Notes: generated from the letters alone by a model not told the origin. A stretch of 64,000 nt of DNA from Planobispora longispora (GCF_016863135.1 NZ_BOOH01000049.1:109458-173457); one strand, 5' to 3'; positions 1-8,926 are shown, counted from the first letter of the stretch. Translations and numbers: made by a program.

Positions 1-2137
1 GGTCCTCCGTCTCCTTCAGCAGGCGCACCAGGTTGTACTCGATCCGCTCGCCGAGCACGTCGGGCACGCTCGCCTGTCTGCCGCCCCGCGGCGGAGGAGT
101 CCCGTGACCGCCGCCGGGCATCGACTTGCCGCCCGAGATCTCCAGCTCCTGCAGGGCCGGCAGGGAGGTGACACCGCGGCCCATGCCCCAGTGCGCCTCC
201 ATCAGCGCGGTGAGGTACGTGGCCGAGAACAGGTCACCGGAGACGCCGGAGGAGTTGTCCCCGGCGAAGAACATCCGCTCTCCGGCCAGCGAGGCGAGTG
301 AGACCGTGATGTCGGCCTCGTGCTCGGACTTCCAGCGGGTGAACTGGTCCTCGGGCTTGATGCTGGCCACCATGCCGAGATAGTCGGCGCCCTTCTCGAT
401 CGTGGCGACGTCGATCTCCAAGTGGAAGCGGGTGCGGTAGGCGGCCACCGCGTGGCAGGCCTCGTGCACGGCCACCGCGTGCCGCTCCCGCTCGATGTAC
501 TCCACGTCCTCGGGCGGGCCGAGCTGCTTGAGCCGCTTGGCGTGCATCACGTCGGACCAGGTGATGACCTCCCGGCCGTCGCGGATCGCGGTGATCAGCG
601 ACTCGTTCACCAGGTCCTTGATCGTGGCCCCGGTGGCGTAGGGGGTGATCGTGGCCAGCTTGTCCAGCTGCTCCTCGGTCAGTTCGTGCCGGACCTTGTC
701 GAAGTAGCCGCGGTAGGTGCGCACCCGGCCCGCCTTGGACGGGTAGCCCACCTTGTAGATGCGGTCGATGCGGCCGGGCCGCAGCAGCGCCTCGTCCAGC
801 GCGTTGGGCATGTTGGTGGCCATCATGACCAGGATCCGGTACTTGGGCGGCGGCTTGGGCTGCATGCCGAACAGCCTGCGCACGTAGCGGTTGACCAGGC
901 CGCGCGGCTTCTTCAGGCCGGACAGCTCGGTGAGCAGCGCCTGCAGGGTGCCGGGATCGCCGCCGCCGCCCATGTTGCCGCCCATGAAGAAGCGGTTGCG
1001 CGTGGGGTCCGGCCGTTCGTTGCCCGCCTTGCCGGCGAGGAGTGAGCGCGCGTCCTCCGACAGGTAGGTGAAGCCGTGGCAGCCGCCGAGCTGGTCGAGG
1101 TGCCCGGCGTGCCCGGCCTTCGCGGAGAACCCGGGCTGCCCGCCGCGGGGCCCCTGCTGCGCCAGCGCGCCGCGGCGGCCGAGGGAGTCGGCCTCGTCGA
1201 AGAAGACGATGACGCCGCCGTAGCGCAGCGCGAGCTTGCGCAGCTTGCGGAACAGCGACTTCACCTTCAGGATGCCGATGCCCATGAACATGTTGACGAA
1301 CGCGCCGGGATCCACGAAGACGTACGGCTTGCCGGTCTCTCCCGCGACCGCCTCGGCCATCAGGGTCTTGCCGGTGCCGGGCGGTCCCCACAGCAGCAGG
1401 CCGCTGGGCACGTAGCCGCCGCGCTCCTCGATGGCGTCCGGCTTCTCCAGGAAGACGATGTTCTCCTTGACCCGCTCGACCACGTGGTCCTGGCCCCAGA
1501 CGTCGGTGAAGCGGGTCTTGATGTCGTCGGGGAAGTAGGTCTCGACGCCGCCGCGCGACAGGAACCAGAACAGGCCGACGAACTGGAAGATGATGAAGAA
1601 GAACGCGAACGCCAGCTGCGCGGCGTAGGGCAGCACCGACCACAGCAGCGCCGGGGCCTGGAACAGCGCGAGGGCGGGCGAGGTGTCCAGGATCTGGCCG
1701 AGTACCAGGGCGAGGACCGCGATCCAGAACAGCCACTTGAGCAGGCGGGCGATGCGGAAGCGGTTCCAGTCGGAGAAGCGGCGGTGGTTCCAGCCCTCGA
1801 ACCCGCCGAACACCCGGCGGGTCCAGAAGCCGTGGTACCCGGCGGAGCGTTCACTGATGAGGAAGTGGACCTGCCGCAGGGTCTCGATCCCCAGCAACCA
1901 GAAGATCCAGGTGGTCTCGCGCGCGGTGACGATCATCGCGTCCTGGAAGCTCATGATGCCCTCGTAGGAGGCCATCTGGTTCCAGACGAGCACGAAGTAG
2001 ATGATCGTCAGGATGAGGAGGAACTTGATCCGGTCCCACATCGGCATGCGCTTGCGCGTCAGGGGGTGCGGGTCGTTCGGGCCGGTGCCCGGCGGGCGGA
2101 GGCCCTCGACGTGCGAGGTCGACGAGGATGGCTTCAT
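1..2137 (-). CDS. FtsH-like membrane AAA ATPase/M41 metalloprotease (C-terminus cut by window edge)
   Basis: About 712 residues are visible. Three hydrophobic segments (roughly residues 39-55, 135-152 and 165-192) precede the AAA module. Walker A is GPPGTGKT with Lys at about 257, and Walker B ends in DEAD at about 314-317. The M41 zinc motif HEACH lies at about 558-562, followed by SGDLFSAT, which supplies the third acidic zinc ligand, so ATPase and protease both look intact. This suggests ATP-driven degradation of membrane or misfolded proteins. Unusually, some 70 residues, partly Gly-rich, separate Walker B from the TLQALLTEL helix, against about 20 in classical FtsH. It is therefore a divergent actinobacterial relative and probably not the housekeeping ftsH. 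The ATG lies 13 bp after the stop of the upstream lipoprotein gene, so the two are probably cotranscribed. Confidence 0.85.
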   Translation of the reverse strand, partial: MKPSSSTSHVEGLRPPGTGPNDPHPLTRKRMPMWDRIKFLLILTIIYFVLVWNQMASYEGIMSFQDAMIVTARETTWIFWLLGIETLRQVHFLISERSAGYHGFWTRRVFGGFEGWNHRRFSDWNRFRIARLLKWLFWIAVLALVLGQILDTSPALALFQAPALLWSVLPYAAQLAFAFFFIIFQFVGLFWFLSRGGVETYFPDDIKTRFTDVWGQDHVVERVKENIVFLEKPDAIEERGGYVPSGLLLWGPPGTGKTLMAEAVAGETGKPYVFVDPGAFVNMFMGIGILKVKSLFRKLRKLALRYGGVIVFFDEADSLGRRGALAQQGPRGGQPGFSAKAGHAGHLDQLGGCHGFTYLSEDARSLLAGKAGNERPDPTRNRFFMGGNMGGGGDPGTLQALLTELSGLKKPRGLVNRYVRRLFGMQPKPPPKYRILVMMATNMPNALDEALLRPGRIDRIYKVGYPSKAGRVRTYRGYFDKVRHELTEEQLDKLATITPYATGATIKDLVNESLITAIRDGREVITWSDVMHAKRLKQLGPPEDVEYIERERHAVAVHEACHAVAAYRTRFHLEIDVATIEKGADYLGMVASIKPEDQFTRWKSEHEADITVSLASLAGERMFFAGDNSSGVSGDLFSATYLTALMEAHWGMGRGVTSLPALQELEISGGKSMPGGGHGTPPPRGGRQASVPDVLGERIEYNLVRLLKETED

Positions 2138-2150
2138 ATCCGGGCTCTCC

Positions 2151-2840
2151 TCACCCGATGGGGCGCTTGATCGTGAAGGACTGCGAGATCTTGTCGAACT
2201 CCTGCGCGCGCTTCCGGTAGCAGGCCGCCGAGCAGCGGATCAGCATCATGGAGACCCGCTGGCCGTCGGCGGCCAGGTAGGAGGTGACGTCGAAGGTGTG
2301 GATGCCGGCCCCCCGGACCTCGTAGTTGAACCGCACGTGGATCCCGCGCACCCCGTCGCCGGGCTGGACGACCTCGTCGATGAGCGGCTCGAACTTCTTC
2401 ATCGGATAGTTCGGGAGCTGTGCGGCCTGCTGTCGCTTGGCCGCCGTGAAGGGCATGAAGAAGTCGCGCAGCGAGTTCAGGGAGATCGCGTCACGTTCGG
2501 ACGGGAGCAGGATCATGGTCCGGACGAGGACGAACGGCTCGTCCGCGGCGCCGAGCCCGTAGAAGTGGAGGACGGAGGGTTCGGCGTGGGCGTCGTAGGC
2601 GGCCAGCGCGGTGCGCTGCCTGAGGATCTGGGCCGTCGCAGATTCGGAGTCGCCCGATTCGAAGAAGGCGTGCAACGCCTTCTCGTCGATCTGCCGCCAA
2701 GAGGTCGGTAGCTTGAAGTAGGTCTGGCCGTCGTTGAGATTGACGTAGGTGAACTCCGGGCTCCCGCACCCGGCCGTTCCAGCGGTCATGCCGGCGGTGA
2801 GCACCACCGCCGCGGTGAACATTGCCCTCGATCTTCTCAC
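2151..2840 (-). CDS. Putative lipoprotein, function unknown
   Basis: The 229-residue product starts with a basic/hydrophobic signal and a lipobox ending GTAGC at about residues 22-26, so it should be lipid-anchored on the outer face of the membrane. The rest is soluble, with no catalytic motif that I recognise. It lies immediately upstream of the FtsH-like gene on the same strand, so it may act with the membrane protease as a partner or substrate; that is inference from position only. Confidence 0.75.
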   Translation of the reverse strand: MRRSRAMFTAAVVLTAGMTAGTAGCGSPEFTYVNLNDGQTYFKLPTSWRQIDEKALHAFFESGDSESATAQILRQRTALAAYDAHAEPSVLHFYGLGAADEPFVLVRTMILLPSERDAISLNSLRDFFMPFTAAKRQQAAQLPNYPMKKFEPLIDEVVQPGDGVRGIHVRFNYEVRGAGIHTFDVTSYLAADGQRVSMMLIRCSAACYRKRAQEFDKISQSFTIKRPIG

Positions 2841-3187
2841 CAGGGCTGGACCTCCGCTTTACAGGCCAATGGGGAACTTATGCCCCACTTTTCGGCATCT
2901 CTCCCGCTCCACCTCATGATCATCGGAGAAATCTTCACCGAATTTTGGCGTTACATTGACTCTGTTCGTTACAGAACATCAGAGCCGTCCAGTGAACCAA
3001 TCGAGCCGCCGCCCGCCGTGGATGAAAGCCTCCGTCGGGAGACCCCGGCGCGGCCGGGCAACGTGGACGGCCGGGCAACGTGGACGGCCGGGCAACGTGG
3101 ACGCAACCCCATTTGTGTGATCTTCGATGGCGCGGGGGACGTCACGCCCGTCCCGCCCCGGCCTGCCGACGGACCCGGAGTTGCCCC
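2841..3187. other. Intergenic region of 347 bp upstream of two divergent genes
   Basis: This stretch separates the lipoprotein gene (minus) from the CMD-family gene (plus) and must hold both promoters. It is clearly less GC-rich than its surroundings between 2870 and 2990. It contains a short inverted repeat TGTTC-N6-GAACA at 2963-2978 and the 17-bp tandem repeat at 3052-3102. I see no convincing gene in it. Confidence 0.6.
3052..3102. repeat. Three exact tandem copies of a 17-bp unit
   Basis: The unit GGCCGGGCAACGTGGAC occurs at 3052-3068, 3069-3085 and 3086-3102 with no mismatches. It lies 85 bp upstream of the start of the CMD-family gene. Its perfection suggests a recent slippage expansion. 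Confidence 0.95.
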
Positions 3188-3586
3188 ATGGACCAGCATT
3201 CGGACGAGACCGATCCCGGCCGGCGGACCCGCGGCCTGGAGATCACGAAGCAGGCCGCCGGCCGCGACGCCGACGGCGGGCCCGGCTCCGGCGGCGACTT
3301 CTTCTCGATGACGATCGAGCATCTGTTCGCCGAGGTCTGGTCCCGCGACGGACTGTCCGGGCGGGACCGGAGGCTGCTCCTGCTCGGCCTGCTCGTCGGC
3401 CAGGGCATGGACGACGCCCTGCAGGTGCAGCTCGACGCCGCCCTGCGGACCGCGGAGCTCACCCCCCGCGAGCTCCGGGAGATCGTCGTCTTCCTCACCC
3501 ACTACGCGGGCTGGCCGCGCGGGGCCCAGCTCAACGGGCAGGTCGAGGATCTGATCGCCCGATCCGGCCGGGACGGGGAGGACTAG
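3188..3586 (+). CDS. Carboxymuconolactone decarboxylase-like protein
   Basis: The 132-residue protein has the all-helical CMD fold signature, including TPRELREIVVFLTHYAGWPR near the C-terminus. The usual CxxC of AhpD-like peroxidatic members is absent, so it belongs to the non-redox side of the family and its reaction is unknown. I chose the ATG at 3188 because upstream in-frame sequence runs through the 17-bp tandem repeat and looks non-coding. The stop codon overlaps the convergent stop of the sugar dehydrogenase gene. Confidence 0.75.
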   Translation: MDQHSDETDPGRRTRGLEITKQAAGRDADGGPGSGGDFFSMTIEHLFAEVWSRDGLSGRDRRLLLLGLLVGQGMDDALQVQLDAALRTAELTPRELREIVVFLTHYAGWPRGAQLNGQVEDLIARSGRDGED

Positions 3587-4782
3587 GGGGCGGCCTCCAG
3601 GCGGTAGACGGGGCCGGCCAGGCTGAGCGCGTAGAGCTCGCCGCCGTGGTCCTCGCCGAAGGACGACAGCTGCTCGATCCTGCCCAGGTCGCGCCCCTCG
3701 CCGGGCTGGTCGGCGGGGGTCGCCTTCACCCAGCCCGCGCAGAAGTCGCCGTAGACGAACCGGCCTGCCAGGCCGGGGAGCTTCGTGCCCCGGTAGACGT
3801 ATCCCGCGATCACCGAGCAGTTGCCGCCCGTGCCCAGGGGGTACTCGATGACCGGGTCGACCGTCTCCCCCTTGGGGGCCTCTCCCCGGAACGGGTGGCG
3901 GCCCTCCCGGAGGTTCCAGCCGTAGTTGCGCCCTCCCTCGCCCGCGGGCTCGAAGTCGACCTCCTCCCAGGCGTTCTGGCCGACGTCGCCGATCCACATG
4001 TCACCGGTCCGGCGGTCGAACGTGAAGCGCCAGGGATTGCGCAGGCCGTAGGACCATATTTCGGGTTTCGCGCCCTTCCGGTCCACGAACGGGTTGTCCT
4101 CGGGAACGGTGTACGGCTTGCCGCGCGGATCGATCCTGAGGATCTTCCCCAGCCAGGTGTCCAGGTTCTGCCCGTTGCCCTGCGGGTCTCCCCCGCTGCC
4201 GCCGTCGCCCAGCGCGATGTAGAGGTGGCCGTCCGGCCCGAAGGCGAGCTGCCCCCCGTTGTGATTGGAGTACGGCTGCCGCTGGGTGAGCACGTCCCTG
4301 CGGCCGGTCGCCTTCCGCCCGTCGAAGGCCCACTCGGTGACGTGGCTGTGCCCCTCGCGGTCGGTCCAGTTCAGGTAGAGGAAGTCCTCCTCCGGATGGA
4401 ACGCCACCCCCAGGAGTCCCTGCTCGTTGCCCCGGCTGATCTCGGCCGAGAGGTTCACGACGGGCTCCTCGGCGACCTTCCCGCCGGTGATCGCCCGCAG
4501 CCGGCCGCTCTGCTCGGCGACGTAGAGCGTGTCGTCACCGGGACGCAGGGCCATCGCCACCGGCATGTCCAGCCGGGCGATCTCGGTGAACCTGGGCCGG
4601 GCGTCCCCGGACGGCGCCGGCGTCGCCGTGCCCGTGTCCGGGGCGGCGCTCGTGGCGGGCCGGGCCCCGGGCGTGGCGGGCTCGGCGGTCGCGACGGGCT
4701 CGCCCGCCGAGCAGGCCGCCAGCACCGCGCAGAGCAGGGCCGCCCCCGCCCCGGTCCGGTAAGAGATCGGCACAGTCCTCAT
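3583..4782 (-). CDS. PQQ-dependent glucose/sorbosone dehydrogenase-family lipoprotein
   Basis: The 399-residue product has a signal peptide with lipobox LAAC at about residues 20-23 and a Thr/Pro/Ala-rich linker, followed by the six-bladed beta-propeller of the GSDH family. Visible landmarks are LLGVAFHPEE, the YSNHNGGQLAFGPDGHLYIA region with its conserved His, LRIDPRG, SYGLRNPWRF and DVGQNAWEE. Members are extracytoplasmic quinoprotein aldose dehydrogenases; substrate is not predictable here. The start was set at the ATG that yields a proper signal peptide. The stop overlaps the convergent CMD-family stop by 3-4 bp. Confidence 0.88.
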   Translation of the reverse strand: MRTVPISYRTGAGAALLCAVLAACSAGEPVATAEPATPGARPATSAAPDTGTATPAPSGDARPRFTEIARLDMPVAMALRPGDDTLYVAEQSGRLRAITGGKVAEEPVVNLSAEISRGNEQGLLGVAFHPEEDFLYLNWTDREGHSHVTEWAFDGRKATGRRDVLTQRQPYSNHNGGQLAFGPDGHLYIALGDGGSGGDPQGNGQNLDTWLGKILRIDPRGKPYTVPEDNPFVDRKGAKPEIWSYGLRNPWRFTFDRRTGDMWIGDVGQNAWEEVDFEPAGEGGRNYGWNLREGRHPFRGEAPKGETVDPVIEYPLGTGGNCSVIAGYVYRGTKLPGLAGRFVYGDFCAGWVKATPADQPGEGRDLGRIEQLSSFGEDHGGELYALSLAGPVYRLEAAP

Positions 4783-4866
4783 CCTCCATCGTGAAACCGT
4801 ACTCTCGATGATCCCTTGTACCCGGCCGCCAGCGGGAAGGTTCCGGAAACGTCCTAGACTGCGGTC

Positions 4867-5619
4867 ATGCCTTCCGCACTGATCACAGGCGCGACCGCCG
4901 GCATCGGTGCCGCGTTCGCCCGCCGCCTGGCCGCCGACGGTTTCTCCCTCGTCCTCGTCGCCCGCGACGAGAAGCGTCTCGCCTCCTCCGCCGAGGAGCT
5001 CCGCCTGCGCTACGGGGTGGAGGTCGAGGTGCTTCCCGCCGACCTGACCGCCGAAGAAGGCCTGACCGCGGTCGAGGAGCGGCTGCGCGGGGGCGTCGAC
5101 CTGCTGGTCAACAACGCGGGCTTCGGCCATCCCGGAGCCTTCCTCGCGGTGCCCGTCGCCGACGAGCTGCGCATGCTGAAGCTGCACTGCGAGGCGGTGC
5201 TCCGGCTGACGCTGGCCGCGCTGCCCGGGATGAAGGAGCGCGACCGGGGCGCGGTGATCAACGTGGCCTCGGTGGCGGCGTTCTTCACCCGCGGCACCTA
5301 CAGCGCCTCCAAGGCGTGGGTGGTCAACTTCAGCGAGTCCACGGCCGCCGAGCTGACCGGGAGCAAGGTCCGGGTCATGGCGCTGTGCCCGGGGTTCGTG
5401 CGCACCGAGTTCCACGACCGCGCCTCGATGGACACCTCCGGCATCCCCGGCTTCCTGTGGCTGTCGGCCGACGACGTGGCCGCCGAGGCCATGCGCGACC
5501 TGGCCGCCGGCAGGTGGGTGAGCGTGCCGGACCTGCGCTACAAGGCCATCGTCGCGGTCGGCAGGCTGCTCCCCAGCGGCCTCACCGGCCAGATCTCCCG
5601 CCGCCTCGGCCGCCGCTGA
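4867..5619 (+). CDS. Short-chain dehydrogenase/reductase (SDR)
   Basis: The 250-residue protein is a classical SDR. The nucleotide-binding motif TGATAGIG is at residues 8-15, NNAG is near residue 83, the catalytic Ser lies in NVASVAAF, and the YSASK catalytic Tyr/Lys pair is near residue 146. An Arg in the VARDEKRL segment after beta-2 suggests NADP(H) preference. The substrate is unknown. A hydrophobic C-terminal stretch resembles the DltE/YqjQ-like SDR subgroup. It is a single gene, followed by a 38-bp palindrome and a strong hairpin. Confidence 0.88.
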   Translation: MPSALITGATAGIGAAFARRLAADGFSLVLVARDEKRLASSAEELRLRYGVEVEVLPADLTAEEGLTAVEERLRGGVDLLVNNAGFGHPGAFLAVPVADELRMLKLHCEAVLRLTLAALPGMKERDRGAVINVASVAAFFTRGTYSASKAWVVNFSESTAAELTGSKVRVMALCPGFVRTEFHDRASMDTSGIPGFLWLSADDVAAEAMRDLAAGRWVSVPDLRYKAIVAVGRLLPSGLTGQISRRLGRR

Positions 5620-5657
5620 GGCGCCGCGGCCGACCCCGCCGCACGGCGTAGCTTTCC

Positions 5658-5695
5658 GTACGGCGCGGCCGCGCGGCCGCGCGGCCGCGCCGTAC
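5658..5695. repeat. Perfect 38-bp palindrome without spacer
   Basis: The two 19-base halves are exact reverse complements with no loop, entirely G/C apart from the terminal GTAC. It starts 39 bp after the SDR stop codon and precedes a separate 13-bp hairpin. It could serve as a transcription barrier or a cruciform/protein-binding site. Confidence 0.93.
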
Positions 5696-5713
5696 CGTTC
5701 CGGGCACACGAAA

Positions 5714-5750
5714 GGACCCGCGCCACGGGAGGGGGTCGTGGCGCGGGTCC
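5714..5750. terminator. Bidirectional hairpin terminator between SDR and ABC ATPase genes
   Basis: A 13-bp perfect stem (GGACCCGCGCCAC and its complement) encloses an 11-base loop. It lies between the convergent stops at 5619 and 5770. It lacks a long U-tract, as is common in high-GC actinomycetes. Confidence 0.75.
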
Positions 5751-5769
5751 AGTCGTCTTGCGGGGATGG

Positions 5770-6987
5770 TCAGACGCGGGCGCCGGCGTGGCCGATCGAC
5801 AGACCGGAGGTCGGGTCGAAGAAGTGCAGGTTGTGGGTGTCCACGACCAGCTCGATGTTCTGGCCCGGGCGGACGTGGCTGCGGGAGTTCACCCGGGCGG
5901 TCCACAGCGACTTGTCGCCCACCAGCGGGAGGGTGGCGTCCTCGTCGTCACCGGTGTCGGCGGCGGCGACGGTGTCCTGGTGCTGGACGGGCGGGGCGTC
6001 GATCAGGAACAGGACGTTGATCTCGGAGCCCAGCTCCTCGGTGACCTCGGCGCGGACCGGCAGGCGGACCCAGCCGCCGGCGTGGCCGTTGGCGGCCACG
6101 GAGTCCTCGAAGTCGGAGGGGCGGATGCCCAGGATGACCTGCCGGCCGATGAACTGGTCGAGGCCCGGCTTCTCGGCGAAGGTCGCGTCCGGCACCGGCA
6201 GCTTGTAGCCGGCGAAGGCGACGGCCGCGCCGCCGTCCCCGCGGACCAGCTCGGCGTTGACGAAGTTCATCGACGGGGAGCCCATGAAGCCCGCGACGAA
6301 CAGGTTGACCGGGTTGTCGAAGAGGTTCTGCGGGGTGTCGACCTGCTGGAGCAGGCCGTCGCGCAGGACGCAGACGCGGTCGCCGAGGGTCATGGCCTCG
6401 ACCTGGTCGTGCGTGACGTAGACGGTGGTCACGCCGAGGCGCTCGTGCATCGTGTTGAGCGAGGCGCGCATGGAGACGCGGAGCTTGGCGTCCAGGTTGG
6501 ACAGCGGCTCGTCCATGAGGAAGGCCTGCGGCTCGCGCACGATGGCGCGGCCCATCGCGACACGCTGGCGCTGACCGCCGGACAGGGCGGCCGGCTTGCG
6601 CTTGAGGTACTGCTCCAGGCCGAGCATCCTGGCGGCCTCGCCGACGCGCTTGGAGATCTCGGCCTTCGGCATCTTGCGGAGCTTCAGACCGAAGGCGAGG
6701 TTCTCCTCGACGGTCATGTGCGGGTAGAGGGCGTAGTTCTGGAAGACCATGGCGATGTCGCGGTCCTTCGGCGGCAGGTGGTTGACCACCTTCTCCCCGA
6801 TGAGGATCTCACCGCCGCTGATGTCCTCAAGGCCGGCGATCATCCGCAGGGCGGTGGACTTGCCACAGCCGGACGGGCCGACCAGCACCATGAACTCGCC
6901 GTCCCTGATCTCAAGGTTGAGGCCGTTCACTGCCTTCACGCCGCCCGCGTAAATCTTGTCGACGCTGTTGAGAACGATGGATGCCAT
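5770..6987 (-). CDS. ugpC: Multi-sugar ABC importer ATP-binding protein (UgpC/MsiK type)
   Basis: The 405-residue ATPase carries Walker [10 protein letters not shown] at about 38-46, signature LSGGQRQR near 136, Walker B FLMDEP, D-loop LSNLDAKLR and a C-terminal TOBE regulatory domain. It belongs to the CUT1-type carbohydrate importer ATPases. In Streptomyces the relative MsiK energises several sugar importers encoded elsewhere. Consistent with this, no permease or binding-protein gene sits next to it. It is transcribed divergently from a LacI-family regulator, with two LacI-type palindromes between the genes. Confidence 0.92.
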   Translation of the reverse strand: MASIVLNSVDKIYAGGVKAVNGLNLEIRDGEFMVLVGPSGCGKSTALRMIAGLEDISGGEILIGEKVVNHLPPKDRDIAMVFQNYALYPHMTVEENLAFGLKLRKMPKAEISKRVGEAARMLGLEQYLKRKPAALSGGQRQRVAMGRAIVREPQAFLMDEPLSNLDAKLRVSMRASLNTMHERLGVTTVYVTHDQVEAMTLGDRVCVLRDGLLQQVDTPQNLFDNPVNLFVAGFMGSPSMNFVNAELVRGDGGAAVAFAGYKLPVPDATFAEKPGLDQFIGRQVILGIRPSDFEDSVAANGHAGGWVRLPVRAEVTEELGSEINVLFLIDAPPVQHQDTVAAADTGDDEDATLPLVGDKSLWTARVNSRSHVRPGQNIELVVDTHNLHFFDPTSGLSIGHAGARV

Positions 6988-7032
6988 GGACAGTCCTTAA
7001 CGCCTCGGGCCAACCCCGCGTTCACCCGATAG

Positions 7033-7046
7033 TGGATACGTTTTCA
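7033..7046. promoter_or_regulatory. LacI-type operator candidate upstream of the ABC ATPase gene
   Basis: TGGATACGTTTTCA is an imperfect palindrome around a central CG, 46 bp upstream of the ATPase start. It resembles the second site at 7153-7166 and the general TGGAAnCGnTTCCA pattern of LacI/GalR regulators. Confidence 0.5.
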
Positions 7047-7152
7047 TGCATCTCACCTGAATCGGTCACCCGTGTCAAGACTCCTTGAAGTTTTCCCCTG
7101 TCACACCGGTTCCCGTTACCTCTCCGCGCTGGAACGACCACGGAAATCATGA

Positions 7153-7166
7153 TGGAATCGTTTCCA
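7153..7166. promoter_or_regulatory. LacI-type operator overlapping the regulator start codon
   Basis: TGGAATCGTTTCCA has perfect TGGAA/TTCCA arms around a central CG. Its last base is the first base of the regulator's ATG, so binding would block initiation: a strong autoregulation signal. It lies 120 bp from the matching site at 7033. Confidence 0.65.
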
Positions 7167-8152
7167 TGAACGTGCGACGGACAACCATCAAGGACGTCGC
7201 CGAGGCGGCGGGGGTCGGGGTGGCCACGGTCTCGCGGGTCCTGTCCGGCGGCTCGGCCAGCCCGGAGACGAGAGAGCGCGTGCTGAACGCCGCGACCCAG
7301 CTCGACTACCGGCCCAGCGCCCTCGGGCGCAACCTGCGTCAGCGCCGCTCCGGCGGGATCGGGCTGCTGGTCCCCGACATCACCGACAGCTTCTACGGCC
7401 GCCTGGCCGACGGCGTGCTGGCCTGCGCCCGCTCGGCGGGCGAGCCGGTGGTCCTGGGCACGACCGGCGACGACGCCGAGCGCGAGGCCGAGCAGATCGG
7501 CATGCTGCTGGAGCAGGGCGTGGAGCGGGTGGTGGCGGTCCCCGCCGGGAACGCGGAGATCTGGGAGCCGACCCTGCGCACCGGGCTCACCATGGTGTTC
7601 GCCCACCGGCCGGTCACCGCGCGCGACGACGTGCCCGCCGTGCTCGCCGACGACAGGGCGGGGGTGCGGACCGCGGTCGACTACCTGACGGGGCTGGGCC
7701 ACCGCCGCATCGCCTACCTCGGCGGCCCCGGGCAGGGACAGCGGGTGGCGGCCTTCCGGCAGTCGGTGGGCGCCCTGCTGGACGAGGAGCTCATCGTCTT
7801 CGCGCGGGGCAGCCGCGACTCCGCCTACGCCGCGGCGGCCGGCCTCTTCCAGCACCGTCCCGACCTGACGGCGGTGCTGGCCGGGGGCAACCAGCTGGGC
7901 GAGGCCGCCGTGCTCGCCGCCCGGGAGCTGGACCTGCGGGTGCCCAAGGACCTGTCGCTGGTCATGTTCGACGACGTGCCCTGGGCCGAGTTGTGCTCTC
8001 CCCCGCTGACCGTCATCGCCCAGCCCGCGCAGGACATCGGCTACCGGGCGGCCGAGCTGGTGCTGCGCGCGGGCGCCCGCCGCCCGCGCGGCGTGCTGCT
8101 GCCCACCGAGCTGATCGTCAGGGGAAGCTGCGGCCCGAGACGCACGCCGTAG
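7166..8152 (+). CDS. LacI-family transcriptional regulator
   Basis: The 328-residue protein starts with the LacI helix-turn-helix (TIKDVAEAAGVGVATVSRVL) and hinge, followed by a periplasmic-binding-protein-like effector domain (GLLVPDITDSFYGRLADG, VLADDRAGVRTAVDYL, LGHRRIAYLGG). I took the ATG directly before the HTH, because upstream in-frame codons would run through the operator region. It probably senses a sugar or sugar phosphate, represses the divergent multi-sugar ATPase and itself through the two palindromes, and thereby sets importer energisation capacity. Confidence 0.88.
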   Translation: MNVRRTTIKDVAEAAGVGVATVSRVLSGGSASPETRERVLNAATQLDYRPSALGRNLRQRRSGGIGLLVPDITDSFYGRLADGVLACARSAGEPVVLGTTGDDAEREAEQIGMLLEQGVERVVAVPAGNAEIWEPTLRTGLTMVFAHRPVTARDDVPAVLADDRAGVRTAVDYLTGLGHRRIAYLGGPGQGQRVAAFRQSVGALLDEELIVFARGSRDSAYAAAAGLFQHRPDLTAVLAGGNQLGEAAVLAARELDLRVPKDLSLVMFDDVPWAELCSPPLTVIAQPAQDIGYRAAELVLRAGARRPRGVLLPTELIVRGSCGPRRTP

Positions 8153-8222
8153 CCCGGGCGGGGCCGGTCCGCGGTCTCGGGCGGCAGGTGTCGGGGGGTG
8201 TCGGGATGTCAGGCGGGAGCGG

Positions 8223-8708
8223 TCAGAGAGACTTCTCGATCGCCGCCACGAGCGCGGGGTCCTCGGGCTCGACGTTCGGGCGGAACCGGCCCAGGACCTC
8301 CCCGTCCCGCGAGACCAGGAACTTCTCGAAGTTCCACTGCACGTCGCCCGCGGCGCCCGCGGCGTCGGCGGTCTCGGTCAGCTCGGCGTAGAGCGGGTGG
8401 CGGCCCTCTCCGTTGACGTCGGTCTTGGCCAGCAGCGGGAAGTCCACGCCGTAGTTCACCGCGCAGAACTCCTGGATCTCCTCGGCGGTGCCCGGCTCCT
8501 GGCCCAGGAACTGGTTGCACGGGACGCCGACGACGGTGAACCCGCGGTCTCCGTAGGTCTGCTGGAGGCGGACCAGACCGGCGTACTGCGGGGTGAGCCC
8601 GCACTTGGAGGCCACGTTCACGATGAGGAGGGACCTGTCGCCCGCGAGCTCGGCCAGGGTGGTGGGGGCGCCGGAGAGGGTTTCCAGGGAGATGTCACGA
8701 ATGCTCAT
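8223..8708 (-). CDS. Glutathione peroxidase-family (thiol peroxidase)
   Basis: The 161-residue protein contains NVASKCGLTPQY with the peroxidatic Cys near residue 36 (Cys, not Sec), the Gln in PCNQFLGQEPG and the WNFEKFL motif with Trp/Asn, so the family's catalytic tetrad is complete. Bacterial cysteine members usually act as thioredoxin-dependent peroxidases on hydroperoxides. I chose the ATG at 8708 that gives the standard N-terminus. It is monocistronic and convergent with the LacI-family gene. Confidence 0.9.
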   Translation of the reverse strand: MSIRDISLETLSGAPTTLAELAGDRSLLIVNVASKCGLTPQYAGLVRLQQTYGDRGFTVVGVPCNQFLGQEPGTAEEIQEFCAVNYGVDFPLLAKTDVNGEGRHPLYAELTETADAAGAAGDVQWNFEKFLVSRDGEVLGRFRPNVEPEDPALVAAIEKSL

Positions 8709-8926
8709 GGGCAGAGAGTAGTAAGCCCCCCGGATGCTCCGGACGGCCGGGCGGCACGCCGGAGCGCACCCGCCCGAACTCCCGCCCACCGGGGCATCCG
8801 CGATCCAAACCCCATGACGGGGCGATCTTTTTCCCGACCGGCCGCCTCCCGGGGTCCGTCCCGGCCAGCGACTCCCCCCACAACCGCCGCCCGATTGCGA
8901 AGATCCGGTAAACAGCTCCCCTTGTC

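Noticed and set aside
2963..2978. TGTTC-N6-GAACA inverted repeat as a LexA box
   Set aside because: Actinobacterial LexA sites have the opposite order (GAAC-N4-GTTC) and the flanking bases do not fit.
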